From Onchocerca volvulus (lineage: Eukaryota; Nematoda; Chromadorea; Rhabditida; Onchocercidae): a stretch of 64,000 bases of DNA. The DNA lies in NCBI GenBank assembly GCA_000499405.2, contig HG738137.1:24614837-24678836 (forward strand). Reading direction: 5' to 3'. Position 1 is the stretch's first letter, and each line of letters begins with the position of its first letter. The translations under genes and the position numbers were made by a program. Shown here piece by piece: positions 11,564-26,130 of the stretch. The notes beneath the pieces were generated by a model that worked only from the letters and a program-made list of their open reading frames with translations, did no database searches and was not told the DNA's origin.

Positions 11564-14500
11564 CTGCAATTCAAAAAGTAAAAATTTCAAAATGCGAATG
11601 AATACGGATAAATCAGACGTAATTTAACAAACAACGAAAGCAAGAAATTTTGTTGACGGCCAAATGCATGTATAGTGGTCAAATGCACGTACGCAATGTT
11701 GAAACATACAAATTATCGATTTTCTCGAAAAATTTGTCGTTATTATCAAACTTTTAGTATATTAGTAAAAATGTATGGATTCTAGTTTGTAAACTATAAA
11801 TAAATACATCAAATTATCCATTTCTATGTAATAGAAACATTAATTAAAACTAATTATTCTTAAAAATATTTGAAATATGATATCATATGACATTGAAGAA
11901 GAGATGGCAGTTGACAAGGAGACAAGAAATACCTTCAATTATCCTAGACGAATGAGCAGTAGATCTTCCTGTAATTATGGTAATATAAGGATGTGAGGGG
12001 TAGGAAGAGGTGGAAGCAGTTACAGTACTATCAACAGTTATCATTGGAATTTATCAGTTGAATAAAAGATTACTGGAGATATCAAAACATTTTGATAAAA
12101 TTGTTAATGATAATAATGATAAGAGGAAAAAGAAGAAGGTCTCACTAAAATTTATTAATCGTAATGAACTGAATGACTAATTGCCGGAAATATTAAAACA
12201 TTCTGATATAATTGTTAATGATAATAATGATAACAAGAAAAGAAAACTTACAATTATTATCAAAATTTATCAAGAACTGAATCGCATTATATCGAATAAA
12301 AAATTATGAAGAATAGTAAAGTTTTGGAACATACTAATGACGAAAATGATGACAATAATAGTAATAAGATCAGAAATAATCGACAATAATAATAAACAAC
12401 AATAATAATAGTAATAAAAATAACAGTAATAGTAATAATAATAATAAACAATAATAATAATTATTATAATAGAATACATCTAATAAAATCTAATAAAGAT
12501 AAAATTTTAATTAATTAAATGAAATTACTAACTATCATTATATAATACAAAATACAAAATATATTCTTCGTCTTTCACTTTTTCTTCTCTCTCTCTTTAA
12601 AAACTAAAAAAAAATGGAAAAAATAAAATTTTCACCTTTTTTTAATCTTCTAAATTGATCATAGCTAAAAAAGAAAAAGCAATAAGAATAAAATCCCACT
12701 GGGAATTATTTATAATTCAACTTGTGAAATAAATTTTGCTTCATTTTTATTTCCAAAAAAAAAAAAAAATTTTTTTCCTTCCATCTTAATTATTGGTTTA
12801 TACTTCAGGAAAAGAAAAAAAAAAACGGGAATAATTTATTAAAATACTGCAAAGAAGACGAATGAATGAATGAGAAAAAAAAGAATAAAAAAAGTTTAGA
12901 AATGAAATTGAAATTGAAATGGATAAATTGGAATTGGATGAATTAAAGCAGAAAAAAAGCGATGAAAATTATCCAAATGCCTATTTCAATATCTTTTCAT
13001 TTCATTTTCCTACTACTATCCTTCAAAACTAATAATATTCGATTTAAAAAAAAAAAAAAGCCATCCTTCTTTCTATTTTTTCCCTTCCTTTTTTCATCAT
13101 TAAATAGACGTTTTTTTTTTTCCTTTAAAAAAATTTGAAGTAATCAAAAAAGAAAAAAAAAAGATTTTCTGTTTGAATAATAATCTAAATTAGCTACTAC
13201 TACTACTGTATTATTTCGTCCTCTTTTTTATTTTATTTTTTAAATCAATAAAAAAAAGAATTTATTTGGGGGAAAAATTCCATGTAAACATATTTAATTC
13301 TGAAAAAAAAAAACTTTTTTTTGATTTAATTTTTTTTTTTTGAAATTTCAATAATTCATTATTAATTATGACTAGAAGTAATTCCGTTTATAGGGAATTG
13401 AAAATATTAAAATGAATACAACGATATTGAGGAATTGCAAATGAATAATATTTAAATGAAACTTTATCATGCTCATTTGCATTTGAATAATTCAGCAAAT
13501 ATTTTTCATTTTCTATAATATTTGTACGAATATTGCTTCCACTAAAATACTTCAAGCGCATTTAGGCATAAAATGATTTATTAAATTCAGGTAAAATTAA
13601 TTTTCTCAGAAAATTTAATGTATTTTGAAAATTTATACTTTTGATAATGATTAATGCTTATGATAATGACAATGATTGATAGTTTCAATTCATATAATAA
13701 TTAATTATCAAAAATTTCATCGTAATTACAAGAGAGAAAGGAAAAGGATTAGAATTTTAAATATGCTAATTTACAAAGCGGAAGAAATCCGGAATGAAAT
13801 GTACATTTTAAAAGCAATTCCGGAAGTCAATTTTCTGACCAAAATACCGGAAACAATGAGACAAATTATTTATTTCAACATATTCCAGACATTATTTGTA
13901 ATGACATTCTTCCTCCGAAAAAAAAAAAGAAAGAAAAAATCAATTTCCGACATTTATACCATTAAATATACGTCCCATAATGTGAAGTTCTTCACTTATC
14001 ACTAGGATTAAATTGATATCTAAATGATATCATATCAATTGTCAGTTTAAATTTATGGAAGAAATGATACTTTTCTACTATCGAATAATTATACTGATGA
14101 AAATGGAATTCTTTTTTTTGGACACAATTCAAAATTTAATAATTAAATCCGATATATAATATAATATATTGATATTTATTATAATAAATGGATATATTAT
14201 AATTAATATACTTTTCAAAATTCCTCATATTTATTACTGGAAAAATTTTTTTTAATTTAAAAATTTGAAATGTCTCATATTTATCATAAATTAAACTGAT
14301 ATATATATATATGTATAATGATAACGTTATAATTGATATATTCAACAAACTTTTGTCATATTGATTAAATAAAGTCCTATTTTTGAGCAAATTTTAAAAA
14401 TTTCCTCATAATTATTGAAAAATTAAAATTTTTGTGATTATATAAACCTTAATAATGCTATGATAATTAATAAATTTCCAGTTTTTTCGATCATAATTTT

Positions 14501-14739
14501 GTATATTTTGGAAGATTTGATAAAAGATAATAATATCACGAGAGATATATTGTCTTACCTATTCTTCTTGTTGTATACTTGATAACCATTTCAAATATTC
14601 GATTTCAGGTTGCTAATAATATCACAACATTTTTCTTTGGATGATAAGATTGAAAAAATAAATAAACCAACAAATAGGAAAGAAGATAAATGATAATTTA
14701 GCCAAATCAATCATTCATCCAATTACAATTTTCATTCAA
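11564..14739. other. Intergenic, AT-rich; one possible small exon
   Basis: Upstream of the DDR leader. It contains an ATA-type microsatellite at about 12350-12475. One short ATG-started open stretch (11877-11979, plus strand) ending at a GT donor is treated under findings. No other coding signal recognised. Confidence 0.5.
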
Positions 14740-15230
14740 AATATATTCAAAATGACAGCAAAAATTCCGATCGATAATGTCTATATTTCAACATTATCAA
14801 ATGATTAGTTAGAAATTTTGAGCGAATCAATCGTTGAATAACATTTTAACAGTTGTTAGCATCTCAGCAAAGTTTAATATTCATTTAAATATATTTTAAA
14901 ATTAAAATGAAATTTAATCAGCAATGTTTGTATTTCAGCATTGTCAAATAATTAATTAGTTGAATAATTTGAAGAAATTGATATTGAGCATATTTTAGTA
15001 ATATTTGTTATCAAATAATAAATTAGACTGATATTGAACCAAATTTTAATATTTTGTTAGCATTGTAAAAAAAAAAACCGATATTCATTTAAACATATTT
15101 AAAATTAAAATAAAATTCGATCGATAATTCCTATACTTTAGTATTGTTAAATAGTTAATTAGTTAGAAAGAATCGATTTTGAGTCATATTTGAGTAGCTG
15201 TTAGCACTCAACAAGGCTCAATATTTTATG
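14740..15230. repeat. Diverged tandem repeat of about 150-200 bp
   Basis: Three diverged units share the order: ATTCCGATCGATAAT-like segment, TCTATATTTCAACATTRTCAAAT-like segment, AATTAGTTAGAAA, then a GTTAGCA-rich segment and ATTCATTTAAATATATTT. Unit edges are fuzzy. Noncoding. Confidence 0.5.
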
Positions 15231-15381
15231 ACATATATGCCCTGATAAGTTGGATTATAAAAAGGCGAAAGCAAAAGTAATCAATCTTTTCAAATATAAT
15301 TTCTATTCTAATTCTAATTTCAATTAATAATAAAGGTGAATACGGGGCGTTTTTTTTCTGAAAATTTAAAATCTGCATTTA

Positions 15382-15411
15382 TCTCTCTCTCTCTCTCCCT
15401 CTCTCTCTCTC
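15382..15411. repeat. CT dinucleotide microsatellite
   Basis: An almost pure CT run with one interruption (CTCTCTCCCTCTCT). Confidence 0.85.
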
Positions 15412-18400
15412 ATAATGAAGATATTTCAACGAAATTTGAAAAAACTAAAAATAAGCTCGAAATTAATTAATTAATTGCTAAGATCAAATTTAACAATTGC
15501 ATGAAAATTCGCATTCCTCATAATGGAAATGTTTGCATGAAATTCGAAATGAATTAATTAACTGATAAGATCAAATTTAACAGTTACATGAAAATTAGCT
15601 TTCAAAATTTTTTGCCATTTATCTTAAAATTTTCATAATTTATCTAAAATTCGAATTTTATCCGAATATTTTGATTTGAAATGAAACAATTTTTTCCAAT
15701 TCCAATTAAACCAGAAAATTTTTATCACATTATGTATAAAATAATATTATCAAATAAAACATATTATTAATACATAAATTAAAATTTTAAATCCAAATAT
15801 TAAATTTGATTTGCTATTATTTTTAATTCATCTTCGATATTTTTTCCATATTTTACAATTTTAGAAAAACAAAAATCAATAGGATGGTAAAAAAATAATT
15901 AGAAAATGAAAACTGCGTGGTACCATAATATTAGTACAAGTACGATTAAGGTTACCATACTATATATCATTACTAAATAAAGGAAATGAATGAATTTGTA
16001 CGAGATACGTGCCACGTCTAAAATTTCGTGACTAAGACTAAATTCATTCATAAATAATTAACATTTATAGAATCGAAGGATAAAGTTGACAATTGTATGT
16101 TCCATGAGAAAATGTCACCACTAGGGACGCACCAAGGATCGATGACGACATAGAGGGATAAATAAGAAGTGGAATAATGATAATGATAATGATGATGAGA
16201 ATGATGATTTCCTATCTTGATATTTCACAATAAATTTTAATTTTCAAGTGGTACTTAAATAATGATACCTTTCTAATTTTGATATTTAACAATAAAATTT
16301 AATTTTCAATTGATACTCATTTAGGAAGAAAGGAAGAGGATAATAACAATAAAAATGAAATTATCTTTTAAATTAGAATATCATAAATTTGATAAAAGCT
16401 GATTCTTGTCATATCATAAAATTTTAAATTGATATTAATTAAATAGAAAAAAATTAATATTTTACTATTTTAAAAAAATTAAATGAGGGATAATGATGAT
16501 AATAATGATGATAAAGACTTTTATTCCTATATTTCATAATAAATTTTAATTTTCAGTTTGGTATTTATTTCCAAAAACCGGAAAGTCTAATAATAACGAA
16601 AATAAAATTATTTTTTTCATGGCAAAATATCAAAATCTAAAAAAGGTTAATTTTTTGCAATAAGTTTAAAATTTGAGTTAATATATTAATTAATTCTAAA
16701 AAGTTTAACGTTTTGCAAGTTATTATGGAAAATGTTAATAATATTTGATTACAGAATTTCATAACATGAAATTGATGTATTTGAACTAAGTTCAAATTTA
16801 AATATAACTGATGGAGAGAAAATGAGATGAAAGTGTTTAAATTATATTTTATCTTAAATCAGAATTTTCAAACATAGAAATGAATAATCATAATAATTCT
16901 GATGATACTTAATTCGAATGGCAAAATTTGAGTGTCAATTTCGAATTACTTCAAGTATTTTAAAAATCTAAGCGTCAAAATTTCAGAAATTTCCGAATTT
17001 TAAAATTTTTAAACAATTATCAATAATATAATCAATATTATCATATGTAATCATCATCACCATTAGAAAATCTTAAAGATGATAATGTTGAATAAACGAT
17101 AATAGGAATGATTTTGTACAAATTTCAATTTTAAAAATAAATTCAAACAATATATTCAAATAAAAGTCGTGAATTTATAGGATAAATGATTGCAAATTGA
17201 GATTTTTACGAGTATTTTAGTATATTTCAAATTGCTATTCTCGATGAAAGCTTTTAGGTAGAGCATTTTTGGGCGCTATAAAATTACTCATTGAATTAAA
17301 AAGGAAATGGAAAAACGATTGAACGAAGAGATTGAATTGGAAAAATGGATTCAAAAGGAAATAAGGCAGAAAAGCGATAACAATATGAATGATTTTAAGT
17401 TTAAAATGATAAAAATTGGAATTGGAAAGGGCTAAGAGGAAGAAGAAAGACAAAAGATCAATTAAGATTGGTGATATGATAAGATGAATTAGATGCTGGG
17501 ATACTGAATGCATTAATTTAAAAAAAAAAGGAAAATAACGAAATGACAAAAGAGATGAAATAATTGTTCATAAATTTTATCATGAATTTATTTGAAGTTT
17601 ATCAATTAATCAATATTGATATTAATTTGAAATTCAAGTTCAAAGTTCACGAGATATTGTGAATAATCATTATTTCTTGATTATAATTTAAGATTTGAGC
17701 TAGGAAATTATGACATATTGTAAATAAATATTATTATTTCATAACAATTATTTGTTTATCATTAGTTAATTAAATTAACGAGTATTATTGTTTTGTTAAT
17801 TTAAAATATTAATAAGACAATTATGAAGTATTCTGAGTAATCATTATTTCGATCAGTTATATGAAACATTGTGAATAATCATCATTATTATCAGATATAT
17901 AAAATATTATAAATAATCATTATTGTTATCAGGTATATAAGATATCATGATCATTGTTATTATTAGATTCATGAAATATTATGCATAATCATTATTATCA
18001 TCAGTTAAAAATATATTTCATTCTGATTTCGATTTCATTTTATGTTCAAAGTTGTAAAAATGAAATGAATGGATAAATAATTATGCTTGGATGATAAAAA
18101 AAGTGATATATTTTGTTCAAAAAATTATTTTTTTCTTGAAATTAATGATTTCAATCAATCGATCATGTAATTATATTGGAGAACTTGTTGCGTGAAAAAA
18201 TAAAATAAACGTGATAATGCTTAATATTTATTTCAAAATTATTTTTTTAAAAAAAAGTGAAATATTTTTTGTTCAAATAATTTAATGAAAAATATAGCAA
18301 TGTTGTTAAAATTTATCCAACACAAACAATTAGTGCAAAGAAAAAGTACTTTTTTTTTGATAAAAAAAAAGGATGATATTGTTAATGATGACGATGCTAA

Positions 18401-21400
18401 CGCAAAAAGTGATAAAAAGAAGGTGATAATGTCAATTTAGAAGTTTTTATCAATTTAAATTCATAATTTTAATTGCATTTTCTAAAATTTGTGATCTGTC
18501 AAAGAAATGATTGATTGATGAATTTAATGATAAAGCTGATAAACATTTCAAAGCTATCACACAAATCTAACACTAACCATCAAATAAATAAACATTTAAA
18601 TCTAAATTTTCAATGATTAATTTGATACTAATTATCAAAATTTTCAATGATAATTATTATCAAATTATCATTGAAAATTTCCCAAACTATAAATAAAAAT
18701 ACAAAAAAGCCCGAAAAAAAATTGATTTGAAAAATAAAATGATTGAATTAAATTAAATTTTTCAATAATTTGAAAAAAATTTTTTAAATTGAAAAAATTT
18801 GAAGAAAAAATTTGCTATTTTACTATTATATTATTGTCAAAAGTTTCCTAGACGATGAATATAAATTGTTTTTTTAATTTTTTTCAAATTTTTTAGATTA
18901 TAAATATAATATAACTATAAATAATTCTGAAATTATAATAAAACAAAAAAAAATATTTATATAGTCTAAATAATTGTACTCATTTAACTTGTAAAAAAAA
19001 AAAAAATTATAAATGAAAAAACAAAAATTCGAAATGGAAATGAAAGAAAGATCATATCGCTAGAGAAAAAAAATAGTCATTTAACTCTCAGGATCTAATG
19101 TATCAAATATAATATAACTATAAATAATTCCGAAATTAAAATAAAATGGATTGTACTGTTTAAATAATTGTAAACTTATATAATTTGAAAAAAATTTTAA
19201 TTGTAAACTCGTTTAACTAGAAAAAAAAAAAAAAAAAGGAGAAAAATTAGTTTTAAACTGATTTAATTTGAATGAACGAAAGATCCGATCGCTAATTTCT
19301 CAACTTCTGAGATCTAAAATATCGATCGAATGAATAGATAAATGGTTTAATTCATTTCAACAAATCTCTTCTAATTCCATTCTCACGGGATGATATTCGA
19401 AGTGATACAAAAGAGTTACAAGGTTACAACACAACTGATAACATCAGTAACACATGTAAAGATTGAAAAGGGAAGAGAGGGAGGGAGAGGAGAGGGAGAA
19501 GGAATGATTGGTGACAATAAAATGTCAACCAAAACAAGGAAAGACCACCGAGTAGTCAAGCATTTCCTTCCACTTTCATTTATTCCGCCAAGGAAATTTC
19601 AAATTTTTTCTTTTGATTAAAAATTTTTTTTTTTTTTTTTGAGAAAATCAATTAAAGGCGGCAAAGAAAAGAGCAAGCATTTTCAATTTAATCGTTTTTT
19701 TTTAAATTTAACTAGTTTTCAAATCAAATTTTTAAAAAATAAATACAGTATTCTGAAAGTTTACAAGCATTGTTTCAAAATTATCATTTCGAAATCACCG
19801 TTTCAAATTACATTTAAATATTTAATTTACAGATTTATTGCTTTTATTTTATTTGTCTTATTTAATTCTTTTATTTCAAGCACAATGAAAATTTCCATTT
19901 CAAAACGATCAAAAAAAATTTCTTTATTTCGAAATCATCATTTTAAATTATATTTAAATGAATATATATAATTTTCAAATTCATTACTTGTGTTTACTTT
20001 GCTTTTTAAATTGATTTAAAAAAAAAATACAAAATTTTGAAAGTTTGCAGATATTATTTCAAAATTATGATTTCAAAATTATTATTTCAAATTTTATCCA
20101 AATATTTAATTTTCAAACTCACTGAAAAATATAAATAATTTCTATTTAAAAAAAATACATAGAATTTCAAATTTACTTATTTTATTTCATTTGTTCTATT
20201 GAAATCTTCATTTTAATGTAATGAAAATTATGATTTCATTAAAATCAAAAAAAAAGCTATTTTATTTCAAGATCATTTCAAATTATATTTAAGTATTTAA
20301 TTTTCTCATTTTATTTGTTTATTTGAGTTTCTGTTTCAAGTATAATGATTCGTTTCATTCAAATCGTATCTTTGGCATGAATCTGTCATTATTAATCAGA
20401 TCACGAATATATTAAATTTTTAAAATGTCCCGTTATTTCGCTTGGTTTACCTTTACCTAGTTGAATGCAATATCCCGAACCGTACCTGTCAATCAATCAA
20501 TCAACCAATCAATCAATCGATCAGTCAATCAATCGATCAATCATATATAATTACTGCATCGCTAATGAATGGATCAATTTTAAATACGAAATTTCAATCT
20601 TCCATTTTTTTCGCTGACCATTTTAATTAACGTTGATGAAATTGCTCAGTATGATTTAAAATTTTTCAAACCTAATCTTCCCTGCCCATCAAATTGCTGT
20701 ATTTTAATGTTTGCAATGAAATCCATTGGAAACCAAAGAATTAACCGAAAAATAAAAAAAAAATTAACCGAAAAGATAATAAAAAATGAAAAGAAATCAA
20801 AAAGAAGTAATATTTAATTTCTGATTTTATTTTTCTCATCCTTTTTTTTTTTTAAATAATTTAACAATTAAAATTGTTTCTGCCTTCCTTTGATTTCAGT
20901 TTTTCTTTTTTTTTCGTCAAATAATTCAACAGCCATAATTTAGTAATTGATTTCATTTTTTCATTCTTCGTTTTTTTTTTTTAAAAAACCATTTAAAGCA
21001 GCAATTTAACTTAACAATTTAAATTATTACAACTTTTCATTTCTTTTCTTCCTTTTTTTTTCAACAATTGATGAACATTAAATTTAAAAGAAATTATTGT
21101 TGGAAATTTTAAAAAAAATTAAAAGTTTGAAAAATAATGTGAACTAATAAATATAATTATTGATTAATTAATAATATATTGTGGTGAAGAAGATTTAGAG
21201 AAAAGAAAATTAAATTATAGTATTTTAATGAACATACAGTATGAAATACTTGATTACACATCATTATAAAATGTAAATACAATTAGTATTTCGTATTGGA
21301 ATTTTTCCGGAACACGAAAAGATCCGGAAAACAGGAATTGAATAATAAAATTAACAGAATATCATATCTATTAATGATTTGTAAAATTGCCAGATTAAAC

Positions 21401-22160
21401 GAGGTTGATTCGATAATGTTTTCTGTTACAATAGCTAACGACTGATATATAGGAGTAAGAAAAATCAAAACTGATTAGTAAAGATAAGTTGAAAGGTTAA
21501 AGGTGAAAGGTAAAAGTTGAAAACATTAAATGATAAATTTTTGTTTTTTTTTTTTCCCAGCTAAACTACAATTCCATATAACATTGAGCTTCTGCTATAA
21601 TTTTTGTGAAGATTGCATCAATTTCATGGATTAATATAAAATGAGAAAATGAGTAAGCAAATATTGGAAATGAAAAACAAAAAACGAGTAATTCAATTCT
21701 CCATTCTTTCGAAGTATATTGATTCCATCTAAAATTTTAACTGATCATTGCTATTATTTTGAAGTTTTTTTTTTTTCCACTTTATGACGAAAAAGCAAAA
21801 ATTTTATTTCACATAGCAAATAAAAATTTGAATCATAAATAATAAAAAATCGATTCATTTATTTATAGAAATGGAAAAAAGGCAATGAATGATTGCATTT
21901 AGTAATGGATTTATAAAGAATATCAAAAGTGCAGGATCTAGGCTATTATAATTTCTTTGGCCTAAAGGCTTTCAGCCTAGGAAGGTAAGTAGAAGCAGTT
22001 CCATGAGCCTTAAGGCATTTTTCACTTCATTCTTTCCTTCCGTTTAATTTCAAATCAATTAAATTCTCAGGTACTGAAGCTAAATTCAATTTTATAATCA
22101 ATATATAGAGGAGTGAATTACTTTACGGTTCTCAACATAATTCTGTCTATTTGGGCATAA
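15412..22160. other. Intergenic repeat-rich stretch, no gene seen
   Basis: AT-rich throughout. Visible structure: diverged repeats of about 35-50 bp at 17640-18005 (AATAATCATTATTATCAG cores), a TCAAT/CAAT microsatellite at about 20489-20543, and loosely repeated TTTCAAATTATATTTAAAT segments at 19700-20300. A GA-rich stretch near 19460-19510 gives a 76-codon ORF without family resemblance. Confidence 0.5.
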
Positions 22161-22480
22161 AACCGGAAAAAAGTATTTTTTGAACCGGAAAGTGGGCAAA
22201 CAAGTAAACGATGTTTTGAACCGGAAAAAAAGCAAACAGGTGGACGATGTCTTGAACCGGAAAGTAAGCCAACAGGTAGACGATGTCTCGAACCGGAAAG
22301 TTAGCCAACAGGTAAACGATGTTTTGAACCGGAAAAATAAGCAAACAGGTTCAAGAATATTTTGAACCGGAAAGGATAAACAACTGAGTAAAGAATATTG
22401 TGAAACAGAAAAGATAAACAAAATTTTTTGGTAAAAAATGTTTTGAATCGGAAAATGTAAACAAACAAGTATTTTCTTTT
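22161..22480. repeat. 36-bp minisatellite, about eight units, open on both strands
   Basis: The unit is TTGAACCGGAAAGTNAGCMAACAGGTNAACGATGT. The first four units are exact 36-mers and later ones degenerate. Because 36 is a multiple of 3, the array reads as 12-residue repeats on both strands: plus NRKVSQQVDDVL, minus FRFKTSSTCWLT. It is GC-richer than its surroundings. No splice context or start supports a real protein. Confidence 0.85.
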
Positions 22481-24750
22481 TTTTGGAATAACTTTTTGAG
22501 TACTTTAGGAATAAAATTATCATAAATATGAGGAATTAATTAAGATGAAATTAAATGAAATTGAATTATTTAGAAAATAAAAATAATAATTCTTAAGTAT
22601 TTCCACCAGAAGGGGACAAAAAAAAAAGCATTTCAGATAACAAATTTAAAGTAAATGAATTAATTATTTTAAGTATTAAATTTTCATTTATGCTCATCAA
22701 AGTATCATTTATTCTTGCATGTTGAAGTGATATCTTACAAAAAAAAAATTGTAAAAAAAAAGAAGGTTCATCGATTGGTTCAAAAAAGGGCAGAGGTCAA
22801 CTATGAATGAAATAATTAATTATTTGATTTGTAGATTTTTATTTCAATGTATTTTTTAAATTCTTTTAACATTACTTTATTTTCAAAAGTAAAACAAAAA
22901 ATAATAATTTTCATTCTTTTTTAACGTTTATTGATATAAATCTTAATTAATATCAACAAAATCATTTTGATTAAACAGTAAAAAAAAATGATGATAAGTA
23001 TTTTTTTTATCACTATAACAAGTATCACTATAAGAAATAATGATTATATAATGTGATTAACTTAACTCATTTATATAAATACAATAATTTTGAATAACGA
23101 TTATACAATATAGTTTAATTGATTCAATTATATAAAAATCACTATAACGAATAATGCTTTATATGAAAACTAGTTCAACTGCATAAATATCATTATAAGG
23201 AATGATGGTTAAATGATATGATTAACTTAATTTAGTTTCATATAAATATCACTGCAACAAATAATGATTATATTGGAATTGAAATTAATTCAACGACAAA
23301 AGATATTTTATCATTTATCAAGAAAAAAAAAAAAAATTTCGACAAAAAATATAGCCATTCTAAAAAATCCAAAAAAAAAAAAAAAAAAAGGAATTGACTA
23401 TTATATGAAAACGGAAAAATAAAACACATAATTTTTTCTTTTTGCATCTTTTCAATACAAAAATTTCAGATAACTAAAAATCAAATAAATTTTTGATGAA
23501 TCATTCTCGAAAAAAAAAACTCGAAAAAAAAAACAGAGTGACAGAAATCATTACAGAAAAAGCTTCATTTTTATCGCTTTAAAAAAAAAAAAAAATTTTT
23601 TTCAGACAGTAAAATTTAAAAAAAAAAAAAATGTTAGTGAAATGATATACACATCCATTTATATATTTATATGATAGTGATGTTAACATTATTTTTAAAT
23701 ATTTAAGTATAAAAATTTTGAAAAATTTTCAATCCTTCACGATTGTTAACAAAAATTAGCAAAATTTTTGAGTATAGGATGTTTTTGAGAGCCTAAAAAC
23801 TTTGATCTAATTTCTATTCTTTATTAAATTTAAGTTAGTTTCACCATAACCTGAAAAAAAAATTATGAAATATTTGCTGGTCGAATTATATTTGAAATCA
23901 TCAGAAATTTCATCTAAAATTATATATGATACATTTTAATTTGTCAATTTAAATTTTTAGCTATCCAAGTATACTGGTTTGTTAATTTAAATACTAAATT
24001 ATATATAGTAATTTATCAATTCAATTATTAATTTATATATAATGATTTGTAAATTTCTTTACTAATTTATCAATTTAAATACTAAACTGTGCAAAATAAT
24101 AATTTAGCAATTTAAATACTGGTTTACAATTAATTTACTACTTTATTACTTTAAAAGTCAACTTTATTTATTAATTTAATTGCTTTGCATTTATATTGTA
24201 AAATGAATGATCAAATATTAAGCAATTGATTTTTGATAGTTTCAAAAATATGCAGTAATGCAATGAAAAGTTTGTTGTTTATCTTCTTTCATTGCAAATT
24301 ATTGTCCCTAAAAATAATGTCAATATGTAAACAAAATTTTTATTTACATAAACAACAACTTGGCCATGGTCACGGGCCATTTGGAAGGACATTTGCGCAC
24401 AAGACATATATATATGTATATAAACCTGTGAAAGCAATGTAAACATTTATTTTATGTCAAGGTAGTCGTCAAGGTGAAGAATCAATCATAAATACCAAAA
24501 TACTATAATTTAGAAAAAGGGACAGAGAATGATCGAGAAATGAGCAAAATTTATTAGTGATCGTTAAAAAAAGCGACAAAAAAATTGCTTTAGCGAAATA
24601 TAATTTGCGATAATTGCAATATTTTATGCTAATTACGCAATAGCTAATTAAAAAAAGCCTCTCAAACTCAAATTATTTTTAGCTTGCTTTGTGCTGTTCT
24701 GATAAATAAGAAAGAAAAATTCAGTAAGCAATATTATTAATTAAGAATAA
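22481..24750. other. Intergenic, AT-rich, with a diverged 65-70 bp repeat
   Basis: At 23015-23300 about five units share ATATAAATATCACTATAANRAATAATGATTATATNNTRTGATTAACTTAA-like sequence. Long A runs follow. No gene recognised. Confidence 0.5.
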
Positions 24751-24755
24751 TTATT

Positions 24756-24786
24756 ATTTATTATTATTATTATTATTATTATTTAC

Positions 24787-24820
<34 letters not shown>

Positions 24821-24821
24821 G
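24756..24821. repeat. ATT microsatellite
   Basis: About 20 ATT triplets with one interruption (TTTACT). Confidence 0.9.
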
Positions 24822-25489
24822 AAAGCAAAATCAAAAATTGTGACAATATTTTTATCTGCAAAACAATTAGAAATCTTAGAACAATTATTAAAATTTATTA
24901 TTATTAGAGTTTGATCATAAAATTAAAAAAATTTTAAAGTTCAATTCCGTAATTCATTATTTAAAATTTAAAATCAAAAATGGGAGATTTTTTAACTAAA
25001 AATTGTTTTTTTTTTCTTTCCTCACGCTTGAAAAAAATAGAAAAATAAAAATAAATATATCAAAATATTGTAAATTAAAAAGTAAAAATAAAAAAATTTA
25101 AAAATTAATTTTAGTTTTTCCTCACAAACTGTATTTATAAAATAAAAATTAAAATTTTTGAAACAAAATTATTTTTCTCATATTTCGAGTAAATAAGCGA
25201 ATGTGAAATAATTTACAATCATATGAATAATTTAAAAAAAGAATAATTCAAGAGTTGATAAATTATATTTAATGAATTTTAGAATTCGCAGCAGATGCGT
25301 TGTGATTGACCTTCTTATAAGCAGCTGGAGAGAATGACCTTAGCGATATGTTCAAATTACTATTCAGTAAGAAAATATCCGACAAGAATAGACTTATGGC
25401 AAAGTACCATTAATTCAAGGTTTCGGTCTTTGATGTCTGATCGTAAGCAAGGATGGGTGGCATCAGTTCAAGGTTATCTTAACATGACA

Positions 25490-26130
25490 AATAAGATCGT
25501 CATCATTATCATTATCATGAATTTGAGGAAGGAAGAGAAAAACATGAATGCAAAACAAAAATTGAACTGTTTTGTTAACAATGATTATAGTGATCATGAC
25601 AATGATTATGATAACGATGAAGATGATAGCAATGATGATGATGATTTGAGATAAAATATATGGATAAACTATAAAGATGAGAATCGAATTAGAATTACTG
25701 ATAGAAGAAGGAAAATTTCTCATAAATTCAAAATAAAAGAGATTGCTTTGTTAACAATGATTATGATAACGACGATTATGATGATAATGATAATGGTGAT
25801 GATGATAATGAATAAAATAGATTATAAAGATTGGAATTATTGATGTAAGAAGAAAAATTTCTCATAAATGCAGAGCAAAAATGTTTTGCCGACAACAATT
25901 AAGATTATCATGATAGCGATGATGATAATGATGATGATGATGATCATCATCATGATCAATTGTAAAATATAGAAATGATAATTGAAAATTTCCTTCAAAA
26001 ATGCACGATAAAAGGAACTGATGTGTTGGTAATGATTATAATAATCATAATCACGATTGTGATAACAATGACAATGATCATGATAGCGATGATGATGATG
26101 ATGATGACGGCTGAAGTATTAAATATCAGT
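25490..26130. repeat. GAT-rich diverged tandem repeat of about 160-190 bp
   Basis: About four units each contain TTGTTAACAATGATTATNATNAC, a GATGATNATGATGAT tract, then TAAAATATA...GATTGGAATTA and AGAAGRAAAATTTCTCATAAATNCA. The acidic Asp-rich ORF on plus and the Ile-rich ORF on minus are products of the GAT tract. Confidence 0.6.

Noticed and set aside
19390..19620. 76-codon plus-strand ORF with GREGGRGEGEG
   Set aside because: Produced by a GA-rich tract; no splice context or conserved motif.
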